Assembly (NCBI RefSeq): GCF_024305245.1
Contig: NZ_JAMWYX010000002.1
Location: forward strand, 62,001-126,000
Length of the DNA stretch: 64,000 nucleotides
Origin: Erythrobacter sp.
GTDB lineage: Bacteria; Pseudomonadota; Alphaproteobacteria; Sphingomonadales; Sphingomonadaceae
Direction: 5' to 3'
Below the pieces are notes generated by a model. That model was not told where the DNA came from and made no database searches. It saw only the letters and a program-made list of their open reading frames with translations. Shown one piece after another: positions 21,714 through 31,110 of the stretch. Numbering within the stretch: the stretch's first letter is position 1; every line of letters starts with the position of its first letter. The translations under genes and the position numbers were made by a program.

Positions 21714-22538
21714 TTACGACCAGATCGGGATCTTCTTCCAGAAATCCCAGAATTCGATCCAGCTGCCGACATACAGAGTGCCGGAAATGACGATGCAGAT
21801 GGCGCTCCAGAACCCGGCGCTCAGCGCAAGGAAAAGCCCCACCCGGTGGATGCCGAGCGTGCCGACAGAATAGCCGATGAAGTCACGGAAGTAGGTGTCT
21901 TCATATTCCGGCGTCTTCACGTCGGTTCCGCCGGTCGGGTTGACCGCCGAAAGCACCAGGCCGCCATGCAGTGCGAGCGCGAGGCAGTTCGTGAAGAAGA
22001 ACGTGATCGCGAGCATGTGCACGGGGTTGTAGTGGAAGTTGCCGAAGGCGTAGCCCACGTTCGAGACCCAATCCAGGTGGGTCCAGATGCCGTAGGGAAA
22101 GCCGTTGCCCCACGCGCCCATCCACATCGGACGGATCACGTTGAGCGTGACATAGGCGAACACGGCGACGCTGAAGGCGATCGGGACGTGATAGCTCATG
22201 CCCAGCTTGCGCGAGATTTCCGCTTGGCGGAGCACCCACGAACTGAAGGCGACCACCGCACAGGCGGTGATCACTTGCCAATATCCGCCCTCGCTCAAGG
22301 GAGCAAAGGCGAGCCCGGCGTCGATCGGCGGTGGATTGATCGAGATAAGCCAGGGGTTGAGTGTCGGACCCTGGGCGGCTGCGGCGAATATCAGCGCTGT
22401 GCCAAGCAAGGCACTGATAGCCGTCGTCACTCCAAAGAATCCGACATAAAACGGCCCGACCCAAAAATCGAAAAGGTCGCCGCCGATCAATGTACCACCG
22501 CGTACGCGGTATTTCCGCTCGAAACTAAGGAGCGCCAT
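21714..22538 (-). CDS. pufL: Photosynthetic reaction centre subunit L
   Basis: Core subunit that binds half of the special pair and the secondary quinone. 274 residues, five helices. The N-terminal [17 protein letters not shown] is diagnostic. Histidine ligands lie in NPVHMLA and LALHGGL and in the iron-binding GTLGIHRVG. Preceded by AAGGATGG and by two stable hairpins in the pufA-pufL gap that in Rhodobacter set the high LH1 to reaction-centre ratio by protecting the upstream pufBA message. Confidence 0.98.
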   Translation of the reverse strand: MALLSFERKYRVRGGTLIGGDLFDFWVGPFYVGFFGVTTAISALLGTALIFAAAAQGPTLNPWLISINPPPIDAGLAFAPLSEGGYWQVITACAVVAFSSWVLRQAEISRKLGMSYHVPIAFSVAVFAYVTLNVIRPMWMGAWGNGFPYGIWTHLDWVSNVGYAFGNFHYNPVHMLAITFFFTNCLALALHGGLVLSAVNPTGGTDVKTPEYEDTYFRDFIGYSVGTLGIHRVGLFLALSAGFWSAICIVISGTLYVGSWIEFWDFWKKIPIWS

Positions 22539-22550
22539 AGGTCCATCCTT

Positions 22551-22615
22551 CCCGCCAGTAAGGCGGGCGTTTGAATTATCGAAAGAGTGTTAGGAGGCAG
22601 GCAGGCGAACCTGCC
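22551..22615 (-). promoter_or_regulatory. Intercistronic hairpins between pufA and pufL
   Basis: Two stem-loops: GGCAGG-TTCG-CCTGCC (22615-22600, a UUCG tetraloop in the RNA) and CCCGCC-TTACT-GGCGGG (22567-22551), the latter directly before the pufL Shine-Dalgarno. In Rhodobacter, hairpins at this place block 3'-5' decay so that pufBA mRNA outlives pufLM. The same role is likely here but inferred. Confidence 0.7.
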
Positions 22616-22635
22616 CCCTCACATTTCGAGGTCGG

Positions 22636-22830
22636 TTATCCCGCCGCCGGAGCTTCCGACGATTCGATAGCGGCCTGTACCGGCGCGGCCACGCCGGGAG
22701 CGCGTTCGAGCCAGTTGTAACGATCCGTGCTCAGCAGGATGAAGTGGATCGCGAATGCCAGCACCGCGAGACCCACATGAAGGGCCACGAGAGTGCGGCG
22801 GATGTCAAAATAGAACCAGATTCTCCACAT
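22636..22830 (-). CDS. pufA: Light-harvesting 1 alpha polypeptide
   Basis: 64-residue single-helix antenna subunit that pairs with PufB around the reaction centre. The N-terminal [14 protein letters not shown] is the LH1 alpha signature. The bacteriochlorophyll ligand is His29 in the A-x-x-x-H motif (Ala25-His29), followed by the [10 protein letters not shown] segment. The reading frame opens at 22863, but the ATG at 22830 gives the family start. An Ala/Glu-rich tail of about 18 residues ends the chain. Confidence 0.97.
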   Translation of the reverse strand: MWRIWFYFDIRRTLVALHVGLAVLAFAIHFILLSTDRYNWLERAPGVAAPVQAAIESSEAPAAG

Positions 22831-22894
22831 GGGAAAATTCCTTTCAAAAGATATGATTAGCACGGCTGCCCGGCGTTAAGCCGGGGTCAGCCGA

Positions 22895-23068
22895 TCACTG
22901 GCCGAAGCCAGCGCCAATCCAGGGCTTGTAAGCCCACATGAGGGCATGGGCGACCAGTGCGATCACCACATAGAGGACGAAAGTCCCCATGAAGCCCTTG
23001 TGGATTTCCTGTGCCTCTTCGGGCGTCAGGTAAGTCCCGACGCGTTCTCCGGGAGTCGGATCAGCCAT
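22895..23068 (-). CDS. pufB: Light-harvesting 1 beta polypeptide
   Basis: 57-residue antenna subunit. Start at 23068 with GGAG eight bases upstream; the open frame to 23206 is untranslated. Features are a polar N-terminus with EEAQEIHKGF (His23), one helix (about residues 27-45) and the pigment ligand His41 in A-x-x-x-H (Ala37-His41), ending in the WAYKPWIG motif. First structural gene of pufBALM; there is no pufQ between bchZ and pufB. Confidence 0.97.
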   Translation of the reverse strand: MADPTPGERVGTYLTPEEAQEIHKGFMGTFVLYVVIALVAHALMWAYKPWIGAGFGQ

Positions 23069-23100
23069 AAGTATGTCTCCGTTCAGTTGGGTTTGATTGA

Positions 23101-23204
23101 GAGCCCGAAAGCTCCCGTCGGCATCCCCGCGTGATCCCCCACGTGGATTGGAGAGCCCCCTTTTGGGGGGCATTGGCATGCGCTGGTGCGGCAAGGGGCC
23201 GCAC
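23101..23204 (-). promoter_or_regulatory. Hairpin-rich bchZ-pufB spacer
   Basis: The 168-base gap between bchZ and pufB holds several stem-loops: GTGCGG/CCGCAC (23186-23204), GCCCCC/GGGGGC around an AAAA loop (23155-23171) and GAGC/GCTC (23101-23114). No PpsR palindrome and no pufQ-like membrane protein are present. Likely functions are processing or 5'-end stabilisation of the pufBALM message separated from the long bchCXYZ transcript; a local promoter is not obvious. Confidence 0.5.
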
Positions 23205-23236
23205 AAGCGAATTCAGTGTGGAGCGGTGCATGCGGT

Positions 23237-24682
23237 TCATGCTCCTGCTCCTTCCAGCAGCGCCTCTTCGAGGCAGTCTGCCGTGACGATGGCTTCCCCG
23301 CGCTGGCGGGCGGTGCGTTCGGCCGCATCGCGCAGGCGCTTGGCTGCGGAAATGCGGATCAGCACCGGCTGGGCATCGACCAATGTATCGAGCCGCGCCT
23401 TGGCGTCGTTGTCCCAGGTCAATTCAGCCAGACTGCGCGCCGGGGTCTTGTCGACCTTGTCCAGCTCGGTGCCCAGCGGCAGGATGTGGAACAGCGCATC
23501 GAACAGCGCATTGCACACTTCCTGCACCAGATAGGTCGCGCCGCCATAGCCCATGAAGGGCGTGCCGGTGTGCCGGCGGATCGCCGCGCCGGGGAAGCTT
23601 GCCGGAATATACATCCCGCGCGCGCCGCATTCGGCCATGTACATGCGTTCGTTGTAGCTGCCGAACATCACCAGCGGCGGGTTGGCGTAAATCGCGGCGC
23701 GCACTTCCTCGTTCACCGGCTTGACCCCGGCGCAGCGCGCGAACGCGAAGTTGCAGGGCAGGCCCATATCGTCTTCGAGGAACTGGCGGATGCCGCGCGC
23801 ATAGGTTTCGTTGGCGACGATGCCGAAGCTCGCCGTGCCGAAGAAATCCTGCGTGACCGAGCGCCACAGATCCCACAATGGCTTAATCGTGGTGTGCTTT
23901 TCCCGCTCGATGAAAGGTTCTGGATCGAGGCCCAGTTCGGCTGCCAATGCGCGCAGGAATTTGGTGGTCTGCGTCAGGCCGACCGGTGCCTGGAAATAGG
24001 GCCGCTCCAGCGTTTCGCACAGGTTGCGGCCATATTCGCGGTACATGCAGACATTGGCGTCCGATGTCGCCAGATCGCGGATGTCCGCCAGGTGGCTGCC
24101 GAGCGGGAACACTATGCCGACTTCGGCACCGATGCCTTCGACCAACCGGCGGATTTCCGCGAGGTCGCTCGGCATATTGAACATACCATAGGCCGGGCCG
24201 ATGATGTTGACGCGGGGCTTTTCGCCGTCCTTGCGTTCGCGCTTGGCGGGCATTTTCTTGGGGCCGAATTCGGTCCACAGCCACGTCAGCGCGCGGTCAG
24301 CCGATTGCCACTGATCTTCGTCAATGGTGCGCGGCAGGAAGCGTTTGATATTAGTGCCTTCGGGCGTCACCCCGCCGCCGATCATCTCGGCGATCGAGCC
24401 GGTGACGACCACTGCGGGCAATTCTGTATCCAAGGCCTGCCACGCGCGCTTCATCGCGCCTTCGGTGCCGGTCTTGCCCAGTTCTTCCTCGCCAAGGCCT
24501 GTCACAACGATCGGCAGCTCGTGCGGGGGCAGGGCGTCGGTGTAGTGCAGCACCGATGTTACTGGCAGGTTTTCGCAGCCGACGGGGCCATCGATGATGA
24601 CCTGCAAGCCCTTCACCGCGGTGAAGACGTAGGTTGCGCCCCAATAGCCGCCAGCCCTGTCATGATCGAGAACTAGGCTCAT
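23237..24682 (-). CDS. bchZ: Chlorophyllide a reductase subunit Z
   Basis: NifK-like subunit of chlorophyllide a reductase, which reduces the C7-C8 bond to make the bacteriochlorin ring. 481 residues from the ATG at 24682, which overlaps the end of bchY (ATGA). The cluster ligand region [12 protein letters not shown] and the C-terminal protochlorophyllide reductase-like domain (after about residue 420, [12 protein letters not shown]) are characteristic. Works with BchY and the iron protein BchX encoded just upstream. Confidence 0.97.
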   Translation of the reverse strand: MSLVLDHDRAGGYWGATYVFTAVKGLQVIIDGPVGCENLPVTSVLHYTDALPPHELPIVVTGLGEEELGKTGTEGAMKRAWQALDTELPAVVVTGSIAEMIGGGVTPEGTNIKRFLPRTIDEDQWQSADRALTWLWTEFGPKKMPAKRERKDGEKPRVNIIGPAYGMFNMPSDLAEIRRLVEGIGAEVGIVFPLGSHLADIRDLATSDANVCMYREYGRNLCETLERPYFQAPVGLTQTTKFLRALAAELGLDPEPFIEREKHTTIKPLWDLWRSVTQDFFGTASFGIVANETYARGIRQFLEDDMGLPCNFAFARCAGVKPVNEEVRAAIYANPPLVMFGSYNERMYMAECGARGMYIPASFPGAAIRRHTGTPFMGYGGATYLVQEVCNALFDALFHILPLGTELDKVDKTPARSLAELTWDNDAKARLDTLVDAQPVLIRISAAKRLRDAAERTARQRGEAIVTADCLEEALLEGAGA

Positions 24683-26244
24683 GATCCGATCGCCTCCGCT
24701 GCCTTGCGCGCGGCCTCGTTCAAGGCTGCGTACTTCTTGCGGAACTTGGGACGGTCGACGGGGAGTTCTTCCCACACGCCCGCGGCATGCTCGGTGCCGA
24801 CGCCTTCGAAGAAGTCGCGCATCGCGTCAAAGCGGGTCTTGTTCGCCATCGCCGCGTTGATCACCGTCGCAAGGCTGCCTGCGCCCGCCGGGCCCATCAG
24901 CGGCCGGGCCGAGATCAGGTTGGTGAAATACAACGAGGGGATCGCGCGCGATTTTGCATATTGCACCACAGGGGTGGTGCCGATGGCGAGATCGGGGCGG
25001 TATTCCTCGACCGCGGCAATATCCTGCTCAAGGCTGGCGCGGAACTGCACCTTCACGCCGCGCGCTTCGAGCCATTCGCGGTCGGGATCCGACCATTTGG
25101 TGCGGGGGGTTGCGGTGCCGACATAGGGCACCTCCGCGCCGCTTTCGACCAGCAGGCGCGCAACCAGCAGCTCGGAGCCTTCATAGCCCGAAACCGTGAT
25201 CCGGCCCTTGATCGGCATTTTGTCGAGCGCGCCGCGGCAGGCGGCAATCATGGTGTTCTTGACCGCGTCGACCTGCGCTTGCGGCAGGCCAAGCGTGTCG
25301 CCGAGCGATTGCAGCCAGGCCGCAGTGCCATCCGCGCCGACCGGAGCCGAGCCGATGACCGGGCGCCCGGCGGCTTCGAATTCGCGGATGCTGGCGGTGT
25401 AGAACGGGTGGATCGCGGCGACCACGGCGCAATCGAGCGCGGCATAAAGTTCGCGCCATTCGCGGGTCGGGACAACCGGGCCAGCAGCAAGGCCCAAAGG
25501 CGCAAGCATCTGTCCGATCACCACCGGATCAGCCGGGAACATCTCGCCCAGCAGCGTCACCGTGGGCTTGTCCGTGCGTTCGCGCGGGGCGGCGACCGGG
25601 CCGGCTTTCACTTCGTTGCGCGCATATTGCAGCATCGCACCGGCCAGCACGTCCTTGGCTTCGGCGTGGGTCGGAATGCCGAAGCCCGGCACGTCGATAC
25701 CGATGATGCGCACGCCGTTGATCTGGTCGCTCAGCAGCCGCAGCGGCACGCCGCTGGCGGTGGGGACGCAGAGGTTGGTGACGATGATCGCATCGTAGAG
25801 TTCAGGATCGGCGAGGCCTTCGACCGCTTCCTTGATGTCCTCGAACAGCTTGCCGGTGACCAGCGTTTCGCTGGAGAATGGCACATAGCCCACCGTCCGC
25901 CGCGCACCGTAGAAATGCGAGGTGAAGGTGAGGCCGTAAACGCAGCAGGCCGAGCCCGACAGCACGGTCGCGGTGCGGCGCATCCTGAGACCGACGCGCA
26001 ACGAGCCGAAGGCCGGGCACATCGATTGCGGCTGATCATGCGGGCCCGCCTTCGGATCGACGGGGTAATCTTCGGCATAGCGATCCAGAATTTCGCTCTT
26101 GCCCGCAGCCCGCGCGGCATCGCGCATCGTGTCCTTGCTGGCGCAGCCGCCAGCTTCGGGCGCAGCGGTGGAGGCAGCGGAAAGATCGATCCGGTCCGGG
26201 GCGCGTGACGCGTCTTGAGGGGTGAGATCGTCCATCGCGCTCAT
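24679..26244 (-). CDS. bchY: Chlorophyllide a reductase subunit Y
   Basis: NifD-like subunit of chlorophyllide a reductase. 521 residues from the ATG at 26244, which overlaps the bchX stop (ATGA); an in-frame ATG at 26235 is an alternative. Cysteines in [24 protein letters not shown] and [10 protein letters not shown] match the cluster ligand positions. The N-terminal 60 residues are longer and more polar than the conserved core. A frame open to 26451 lies inside bchX and is not used. Confidence 0.96.
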   Translation of the reverse strand: MSAMDDLTPQDASRAPDRIDLSAASTAAPEAGGCASKDTMRDAARAAGKSEILDRYAEDYPVDPKAGPHDQPQSMCPAFGSLRVGLRMRRTATVLSGSACCVYGLTFTSHFYGARRTVGYVPFSSETLVTGKLFEDIKEAVEGLADPELYDAIIVTNLCVPTASGVPLRLLSDQINGVRIIGIDVPGFGIPTHAEAKDVLAGAMLQYARNEVKAGPVAAPRERTDKPTVTLLGEMFPADPVVIGQMLAPLGLAAGPVVPTREWRELYAALDCAVVAAIHPFYTASIREFEAAGRPVIGSAPVGADGTAAWLQSLGDTLGLPQAQVDAVKNTMIAACRGALDKMPIKGRITVSGYEGSELLVARLLVESGAEVPYVGTATPRTKWSDPDREWLEARGVKVQFRASLEQDIAAVEEYRPDLAIGTTPVVQYAKSRAIPSLYFTNLISARPLMGPAGAGSLATVINAAMANKTRFDAMRDFFEGVGTEHAAGVWEELPVDRPKFRKKYAALNEAARKAAEAIGS

Positions 26245-27245
26245 GCCTCGTCGTAAATCACTTCGAGGCTCTCGCGGGTTTCGAACACGCCGCCGCGCAT
26301 ATCGGCCTGCGTCGCCGGAACCAGCTGGACATTGCCGCCGGTCACGTCCGCGCTGAACAGCCCGAGCAGGCCGTCCTGCGTCAGCGGGGTCGGGCGCACC
26401 GGGGGCGCTTCGGCGACGTTGATCGCCAGCTCCTCGAACAGGCTCGCCCATTCGCCGCCGGGGATGCCGATGATCTGGTAATTCGCGCTCTTGCGGCGGA
26501 TATCTTCATTCGCGGGGATCGCGGTGAGCACCGGAATGCCGACCGCTTCTGCGAACGCGTGCGCTTCGCCGGTGCCGTCATCCTTGTTGATGATCATGCC
26601 GGCTACGCCGACATTGCCGCCCATCTTGCGGAAATATTCGACCGCCTGGCAGACATTGTTGGCGACATAGAGCGATTGCAGGTCGTTCGATCCGACCACG
26701 ATGACCTTCTGGCACATGTCGCGGGCGATCGGCAGGCCGAACCCGCCGCACACCACGTCGCCGAGGAAATCGAGCAGCACGTAATCGAAGCCCCAATCGT
26801 GGAAGCCCAGCTTTTCGAGCAGTTCGAACCCGTGGATGATCCCGCGACCGCCGCAACCGCGCCCGACTTCGGGGCCGCCGAGTTCCATCGCGAATACGCC
26901 GTCACGCTGGAAGCAGACGTCTTCGATTTTCACTTCTTCGCCCGCCAGCTTCTTCTTCGACGATGTCTCGATGATCGTCGGGCAGGACTTGCCGCCGAAC
27001 AGCAGGCTGGTGGTGTCGGACTTGGGATCGCAACCGATCAGCAACACGCGCTTGCCCTGCTGGGCCATCATGTAGCTGAGGTTGGACAGCGCGAAGCTTT
27101 TGCCCGAACCGCCCTTGCCGTAGATCGCGATGACCTGCGTTTCCTTGGTCACTTCGCCGGTGTGAACCGGATCGGGTTCCTGCCCGGCTTCATCGCGAAG
27201 CATGGCGGCTTGATCATCCAGGGTTCGGGTTTCGAGTATTGACAT
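26241..27245 (-). CDS. bchX: Chlorophyllide a reductase iron protein BchX
   Basis: NifH/BchL-like ATPase that supplies electrons to BchY-BchZ. 334 residues. P-loop GKGGSGKS at residues 43-50; cluster cysteines Cys131 (GRGCGGRG) and Cys166 (LGDVVCGG). Compared with BchL it has a longer polar N-terminus and an Ala/Pro-rich C-terminal extension, both normal for BchX. The ATG at 27245 shares a base with the bchC stop (TGATG). Confidence 0.98.
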   Translation of the reverse strand: MSILETRTLDDQAAMLRDEAGQEPDPVHTGEVTKETQVIAIYGKGGSGKSFALSNLSYMMAQQGKRVLLIGCDPKSDTTSLLFGGKSCPTIIETSSKKKLAGEEVKIEDVCFQRDGVFAMELGGPEVGRGCGGRGIIHGFELLEKLGFHDWGFDYVLLDFLGDVVCGGFGLPIARDMCQKVIVVGSNDLQSLYVANNVCQAVEYFRKMGGNVGVAGMIINKDDGTGEAHAFAEAVGIPVLTAIPANEDIRRKSANYQIIGIPGGEWASLFEELAINVAEAPPVRPTPLTQDGLLGLFSADVTGGNVQLVPATQADMRGGVFETRESLEVIYDEA

Positions 27246-28192
27246 CAGCAATTGCTCCAATCGAGAACCATTTTCAGGCAATCAGGGTCGGTGAAGGCCT
27301 GCGGATAGGCCTCGCTGGCTTCGGTCGCCGGGCGGCGGTTCGTGACCAGCCCCGCAAGATCGAGCCGCCCGTTTTCGATCAGCACCCGCGTCTCGGCGAG
27401 ATCGCCGGGCTGCCATTCGGCCGCGATGCGGAAATGCGCTTCCTTCATGAAAGCGGCAGGAAAGGCGAAGCTGACGCGTTCCGAATAGAACCCCGCAAGC
27501 ACGATCTCGCCGCCTTTGGCGAGCCGCATCACCAGCGTATCTATGAGGTTCGCATCGCCGCTGGCATCGTAGATGGAATGATAATCGCTACGCTCGTCCT
27601 GCGACGGGTCGATCACGGCATAGCCGGTCGCGCCCTCGCGCCGGGCGGGGTTGGTTTCCCACACGGTCGGCGGTTTGCCGCCCAGCGCCAGCGTCAGCCG
27701 GGCGAGCAAGCGGCCAAGCACGCCGTGGCCGATGATGAGATCGGGCAGCGTGTCACGGCTGTCGATGCCGCCCTTGATCGCGTGGAAGGCGGTGGCGGCC
27801 AGCGCGCACAGCACGCCCGCATCGCCCAGATGTTCGGGGATCGGCAGTGCCCGCGCCGAAGGCACGATCACGCGGCGAGCAGTGCCGCCGAACAGCCCGC
27901 GCGCGTCGGTGTAGCAATTGGCGCCGGGAACGAAGACCCAATCGCCGATTCGCCCGCGCGCTTCCGGCCCGGCATCGACGATCCGTCCGACCGATTCGTA
28001 ACCGGGAACCAGCGGATAGCCGAGGCCGGGGAAGGGCGGCATGCGCCCCGTCCACAGCAGCTTTTCGGTACCGGCGCTGATCCCGCTCCACGCGATATCG
28101 ACGACGACATCTGCCGCCTTGACCGGCTTCATACCCAGCGACCGCAGCGCCAGGCGCTCCGGAGCTTCAAGTATGACAGCCAGCGTGTTCAT
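27245..28192 (-). CDS. bchC: 3-hydroxyethyl bacteriochlorophyllide a dehydrogenase BchC
   Basis: NAD-dependent oxidation of the C3 hydroxyethyl group to acetyl, a late step in bacteriochlorophyllide a synthesis. 315 residues from the ATG at 28192, of the medium-chain dehydrogenase family, with [16 protein letters not shown] near residue 65 and the nucleotide-binding [13 protein letters not shown] near residue 150. First gene of bchCXYZ-pufBALM; its promoter with a perfect PpsR box is 75-115 bases upstream. Confidence 0.96.
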   Translation of the reverse strand: MNTLAVILEAPERLALRSLGMKPVKAADVVVDIAWSGISAGTEKLLWTGRMPPFPGLGYPLVPGYESVGRIVDAGPEARGRIGDWVFVPGANCYTDARGLFGGTARRVIVPSARALPIPEHLGDAGVLCALAATAFHAIKGGIDSRDTLPDLIIGHGVLGRLLARLTLALGGKPPTVWETNPARREGATGYAVIDPSQDERSDYHSIYDASGDANLIDTLVMRLAKGGEIVLAGFYSERVSFAFPAAFMKEAHFRIAAEWQPGDLAETRVLIENGRLDLAGLVTNRRPATEASEAYPQAFTDPDCLKMVLDWSNC

Positions 28193-28267
28193 CGGTTCAC
28201 TCTCCACCCGTATTTTCGGGCCTTGAACGTCGACTCGAAATGCGAGTTGAAGCGTTCTTCACACTGT

Positions 28268-28308
28268 TTGCTACGCTTTACGCCATTCACTGTCAATTTG
28301 TTTGGACA
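28268..28308 (-). promoter_or_regulatory. Predicted bchC promoter with a perfect PpsR/CrtJ palindrome
   Basis: TGTC-N10-GACA (28291-28308) matches TGT-N12-ACA exactly. On the minus strand its far arm is TTGACA (28296-28291), a consensus -35, followed after 17 bases by TAGCAA (28273-28268). A weaker TGT-N12-ACG lies at 28265-28282 over the -10. The transcript would have a leader of roughly 70 bases before bchC. This is likely the main superoperon promoter for bchCXYZ and read-through into puf. Confidence 0.8.
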
Positions 28309-28316
28309 AGTTTCCC

Positions 28317-29453
28317 TCAAGCCGTCGCGATGATCACGCTTGCGTTAACCGGTTGCGCAGTTGCGACGGGACGAGCGCGGGCGAAGCCGGCTTTCGTCAG
28401 CATGGCGATGATTTCCGCCGGGCTGCGGGGGCGGCCGGAACCCATGGCCCACAGATAAAGCCCGAAAAACGCTTCCCCCATCGGCTCCGCACCCGGAATG
28501 CGGGCCATTGGTTCGGCAATCAGCAGGCGTGCGCCGGGAGCAATGCTGGCGCGGATATTGCCGAGCAGCGCGAGCACGGGGGCGTCGTCGTGATCGTGCA
28601 AGATCCGGATCAGCGACACCATGTCATAGCCTTGCGGTATGGAATCCTTGAAGAAATTGCCCGGATGGCCCGCAACCCGCGCGGATCCGAAGGTATCGGC
28701 GAGCACGGTTTTTCCGGTTTCCACAACTTCGGGGAGGTCGAACAATCCGAGTTCCAGATGCGGCCAGGCAGCGCCGATATGGGTGAGGAACGCCCCGTGT
28801 CCGCCGCCGACATCGAGCAGCCGCCGGACGCCCTTGAACGACACCGACGCCAGCACCTCGTCCGCGACGAAATGTTGGGAGGCGGCCATGAGTTGCGAAT
28901 ATTCAGAGGTTTGCGCCCCGCGTTCCGCCCCGCCGTGGAGCGCCCCGGCATAGGTCCAGAAGCGCGACAAATCGGTCGGCTCGCGCCGGTCGCGGCGCAG
29001 CAGGGCAAGCGGATCGGCGAGATCGGCATACAGCAGGCGGTGATGGCGGATCATCGCCTGCACCCCCGGATTGGCCGCGAATACCGCGCCCTGTTCGCCC
29101 AGCATCCAGCGGTCCGGCCCGGCCTCCTCCGCCAGCATCAGTGACCGCGCAGCGCGCAGCAGGGTAAGGGCGGCATCCTCGCTCAGGTCCATGCGGCGGG
29201 CAATTTCCGCCGCACCGATCGGGCCGTCCCGCAGGATGTCGAGCAATCCGCCCTCCACCGCCGCGCGCAGCACCTGCGAATAGGCGAACCCGGCGAGCAG
29301 ATCGAAAGCGCCATTGGCGCGGCTGCGGGCAATCCGGCGGATCAGCGGCAGGCGCGCGGCCCAGTGTTGAAAGCGCGGGTTGGCGAACACCGCATTGCGG
29401 CGTGCGATCCAGCCCGTCCGGATGCCTGTGCGGATGGCACTCCAGTCGGTCAC
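28317..29453 (-). CDS. crtF: Demethylspheroidene / hydroxycarotenoid O-methyltransferase CrtF
   Basis: SAM-dependent methyltransferase that methylates the tertiary hydroxyl of carotenoids in the spirilloxanthin/spheroidene pathway. 378 residues, plant O-methyltransferase-like, with an N-terminal winged-helix dimerisation region (about 50-130) and SAM loop LLDVGGGHGAFL near residue 215, followed by FDLPEVVE. The start is GTG at 29453; no strong Shine-Dalgarno precedes it. It is divergent from crtD, with a shared PpsR box between, and ends 125 bases before the bchC start. Confidence 0.94.
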   Translation of the reverse strand: MTDWSAIRTGIRTGWIARRNAVFANPRFQHWAARLPLIRRIARSRANGAFDLLAGFAYSQVLRAAVEGGLLDILRDGPIGAAEIARRMDLSEDAALTLLRAARSLMLAEEAGPDRWMLGEQGAVFAANPGVQAMIRHHRLLYADLADPLALLRRDRREPTDLSRFWTYAGALHGGAERGAQTSEYSQLMAASQHFVADEVLASVSFKGVRRLLDVGGGHGAFLTHIGAAWPHLELGLFDLPEVVETGKTVLADTFGSARVAGHPGNFFKDSIPQGYDMVSLIRILHDHDDAPVLALLGNIRASIAPGARLLIAEPMARIPGAEPMGEAFFGLYLWAMGSGRPRSPAEIIAMLTKAGFARARPVATAQPVNASVIIATA

Positions 29454-29477
29454 GGGCGGGGAAATTCAGGGGCCATA

Positions 29478-29518
29478 TGTCTAAACAATTGGACAGATGC
29501 GGTGACAAGGTCAATGAT
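29478..29518. promoter_or_regulatory. Divergent crtF/crtD control region with a perfect PpsR palindrome
   Basis: TGTC-N10-GACA (29478-29495) matches TGT-N12-ACA exactly. For crtD a candidate -35 TTGGAC (29489-29494) sits in the right arm, with AATGAT (29513-29518) 18 bases on. On the other strand TTGTCA-N17-TTTAGA overlaps the same palindrome and could serve crtF. One repressor dimer could therefore silence both directions. Confidence 0.7.
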
Positions 29519-29547
29519 ATTGTCAGGAAATCGGGCAGGGAGGACAG

Positions 29548-31110
29548 GTGAGCGCGCGAGTCGTCGTGATCGGGGCCGGAATTGGCGGGCTGGTCAGCGC
29601 GGCGCTGCTGGCTGCGCGGGGCTGCGATGTCACCGTGTTCGAGAAAGAGGGCTGGGTCGGCGGAAAGGCGCGGCGGGTCACGGTCGACGGTGCAGAGATC
29701 GACGGCGGGCCGACGGTGTTCACCTATCGCGCCGTGTTCGACGAAGTGTTCGCGGCGTGTGGAACCCGGCTCGAGGATCACGTCACCATCGCCCGCGCCG
29801 AGGTGATCGCCCGCCATGCGTGGGACGACAGCGGCACCCTCGATCTCTACGCTGACCCAGAACGCAGCGCCGCCGCCGTCGATGCCTTCGCCGGAGCGCA
29901 GGCTGCGCGCGGATATCGCAGCTTCACCGCCGAGGCGGCGCGCATCTTCGACGTGCTCGAAGACCCGTTCTTGCGCGGCGACAAGGCCTCCACCCCGTTG
30001 CCGATGATGTGGCGGATCGGGCCGTGGAAGCTGGGCGATATGCTCGCGATGCGCCCGTTCGACCGGATGTGGACTGCGCTCGGCAGCCACTTCAAGGACC
30101 AGCGCCTGCGCCAGCTGTTCGGCCGCTATGCCACCTATTGCGGATCGTCGCCCTTCGCCGCGCCCGCCACGCTGATGCTGATCGCCGATGTCGAGGCGCG
30201 CGGGGTGTGGCTGATCGACGGCGGCATCCATGCGCTCGCCACAGCGATTGCGTCCGTTGCCGAGCAACAGGGCGCGCGGGTGCGCACCAATGCGCCGGTG
30301 GCCGAAGTACTCACTGCCAATGGCCGCGCCAGCGGGGTGCGACTGGCTTCGGGCGAGGTCATTCCCGCCGACATCGTCATCTGCAACGGCGATCCGGGCG
30401 CGCTTGCGACCGGGCGGCTGGGAGCGGCGGCCACGCGCGCGGTGCCCGCGATCCCGCCTGCCAAACGCTCGCTCTCGGCGCTGGTATGGTATGCCCGTAC
30501 CCGCACCGCAGGATTCGATCTCAGCCACCACAACGTGTTCTTCTCGCCCGATTACGCCCGCGAATTCCGCGAGATCGCCGCTGGCATCACGCCGTCCGAT
30601 CCCACCGTCTATGTCTGCGCCATGGATCGCGGCGCGAGTGACGACGCGCCGCCGCCGGAAGGCCGCGAACGCCTCCAGATCATCGTCAATGCGCCTGCCT
30701 ATGGCGACACCCACGCCTATTCACCCGAGGAGAAAGAGCGATGCACCCAAGCCATGATGGCCACGCTGCGGCGCTGCGGTCTGACATTGGAAGAGCCGTT
30801 GCCGCACCAGCTCATGACCCCGCAGGATTGGGAGCGCCTGTTCCCGGCCACGGGCGGCGCCCTTTATGGCAGAGCGTCGCACGGCTGGGCGGCCTCTTTC
30901 CAGCGGCAGGGGCCCAAGACCCGATTGCCCGGTCTGTATTGCACGGGCGGGGCGACCCATCCGGCGGCTGGGGTGCCCATGGCAGCCTTGTCCGGGCAGC
31001 TGGCCGTGCGGGTGATCGAACGGGACCTCGCTTCGACGAGGACATCCCGGCAGGCGGCTACAGCTGGTGGTATGTCGACGCGATCAGCGACGACGGGCAG
31101 CACGGGCTGA
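29548..31110 (+). CDS. crtD: Carotenoid 3,4-desaturase CrtD (hydroxyneurosporene/methoxyneurosporene desaturase)
   Basis: FAD-dependent desaturase introducing the C3,4 double bond in acyclic hydroxycarotenoids. 520 residues; GAGIGGLVSAALLAARG near residue 9 binds FAD, and the C-terminal GLYCTGGATHPAAGVPMAALSG is the phytoene desaturase signature. The start is GTG with GGGAGG upstream. The family ends soon after VIERDLAST, but here the frame continues for about 27 low-quality residues (Thr/Ser/Arg-rich) over the start of crtC, which suggests a lost or shifted stop. Confidence 0.94.
   Translation: MSARVVVIGAGIGGLVSAALLAARGCDVTVFEKEGWVGGKARRVTVDGAEIDGGPTVFTYRAVFDEVFAACGTRLEDHVTIARAEVIARHAWDDSGTLDLYADPERSAAAVDAFAGAQAARGYRSFTAEAARIFDVLEDPFLRGDKASTPLPMMWRIGPWKLGDMLAMRPFDRMWTALGSHFKDQRLRQLFGRYATYCGSSPFAAPATLMLIADVEARGVWLIDGGIHALATAIASVAEQQGARVRTNAPVAEVLTANGRASGVRLASGEVIPADIVICNGDPGALATGRLGAAATRAVPAIPPAKRSLSALVWYARTRTAGFDLSHHNVFFSPDYAREFREIAAGITPSDPTVYVCAMDRGASDDAPPPEGRERLQIIVNAPAYGDTHAYSPEEKERCTQAMMATLRRCGLTLEEPLPHQLMTPQDWERLFPATGGALYGRASHGWAASFQRQGPKTRLPGLYCTGGATHPAAGVPMAALSGQLAVRVIERDLASTRTSRQAATAGGMSTRSATTGSTG

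Noticed and set aside
23061..23240. 59-codon minus-strand frame running exactly from the bchZ stop (ATGA) to the pufB start
   Set aside because: It overlaps hairpins, has no membrane helix, is unlike PufQ and has low-complexity polar sequence. More likely a chance open frame in structured leader RNA.
30741..31028. N-terminal extension of crtC to ATG 30741
   Set aside because: The extension is Ala/Gly/Arg-rich, unlike CrtC, and wholly inside conserved crtD; it is a frame shadow.
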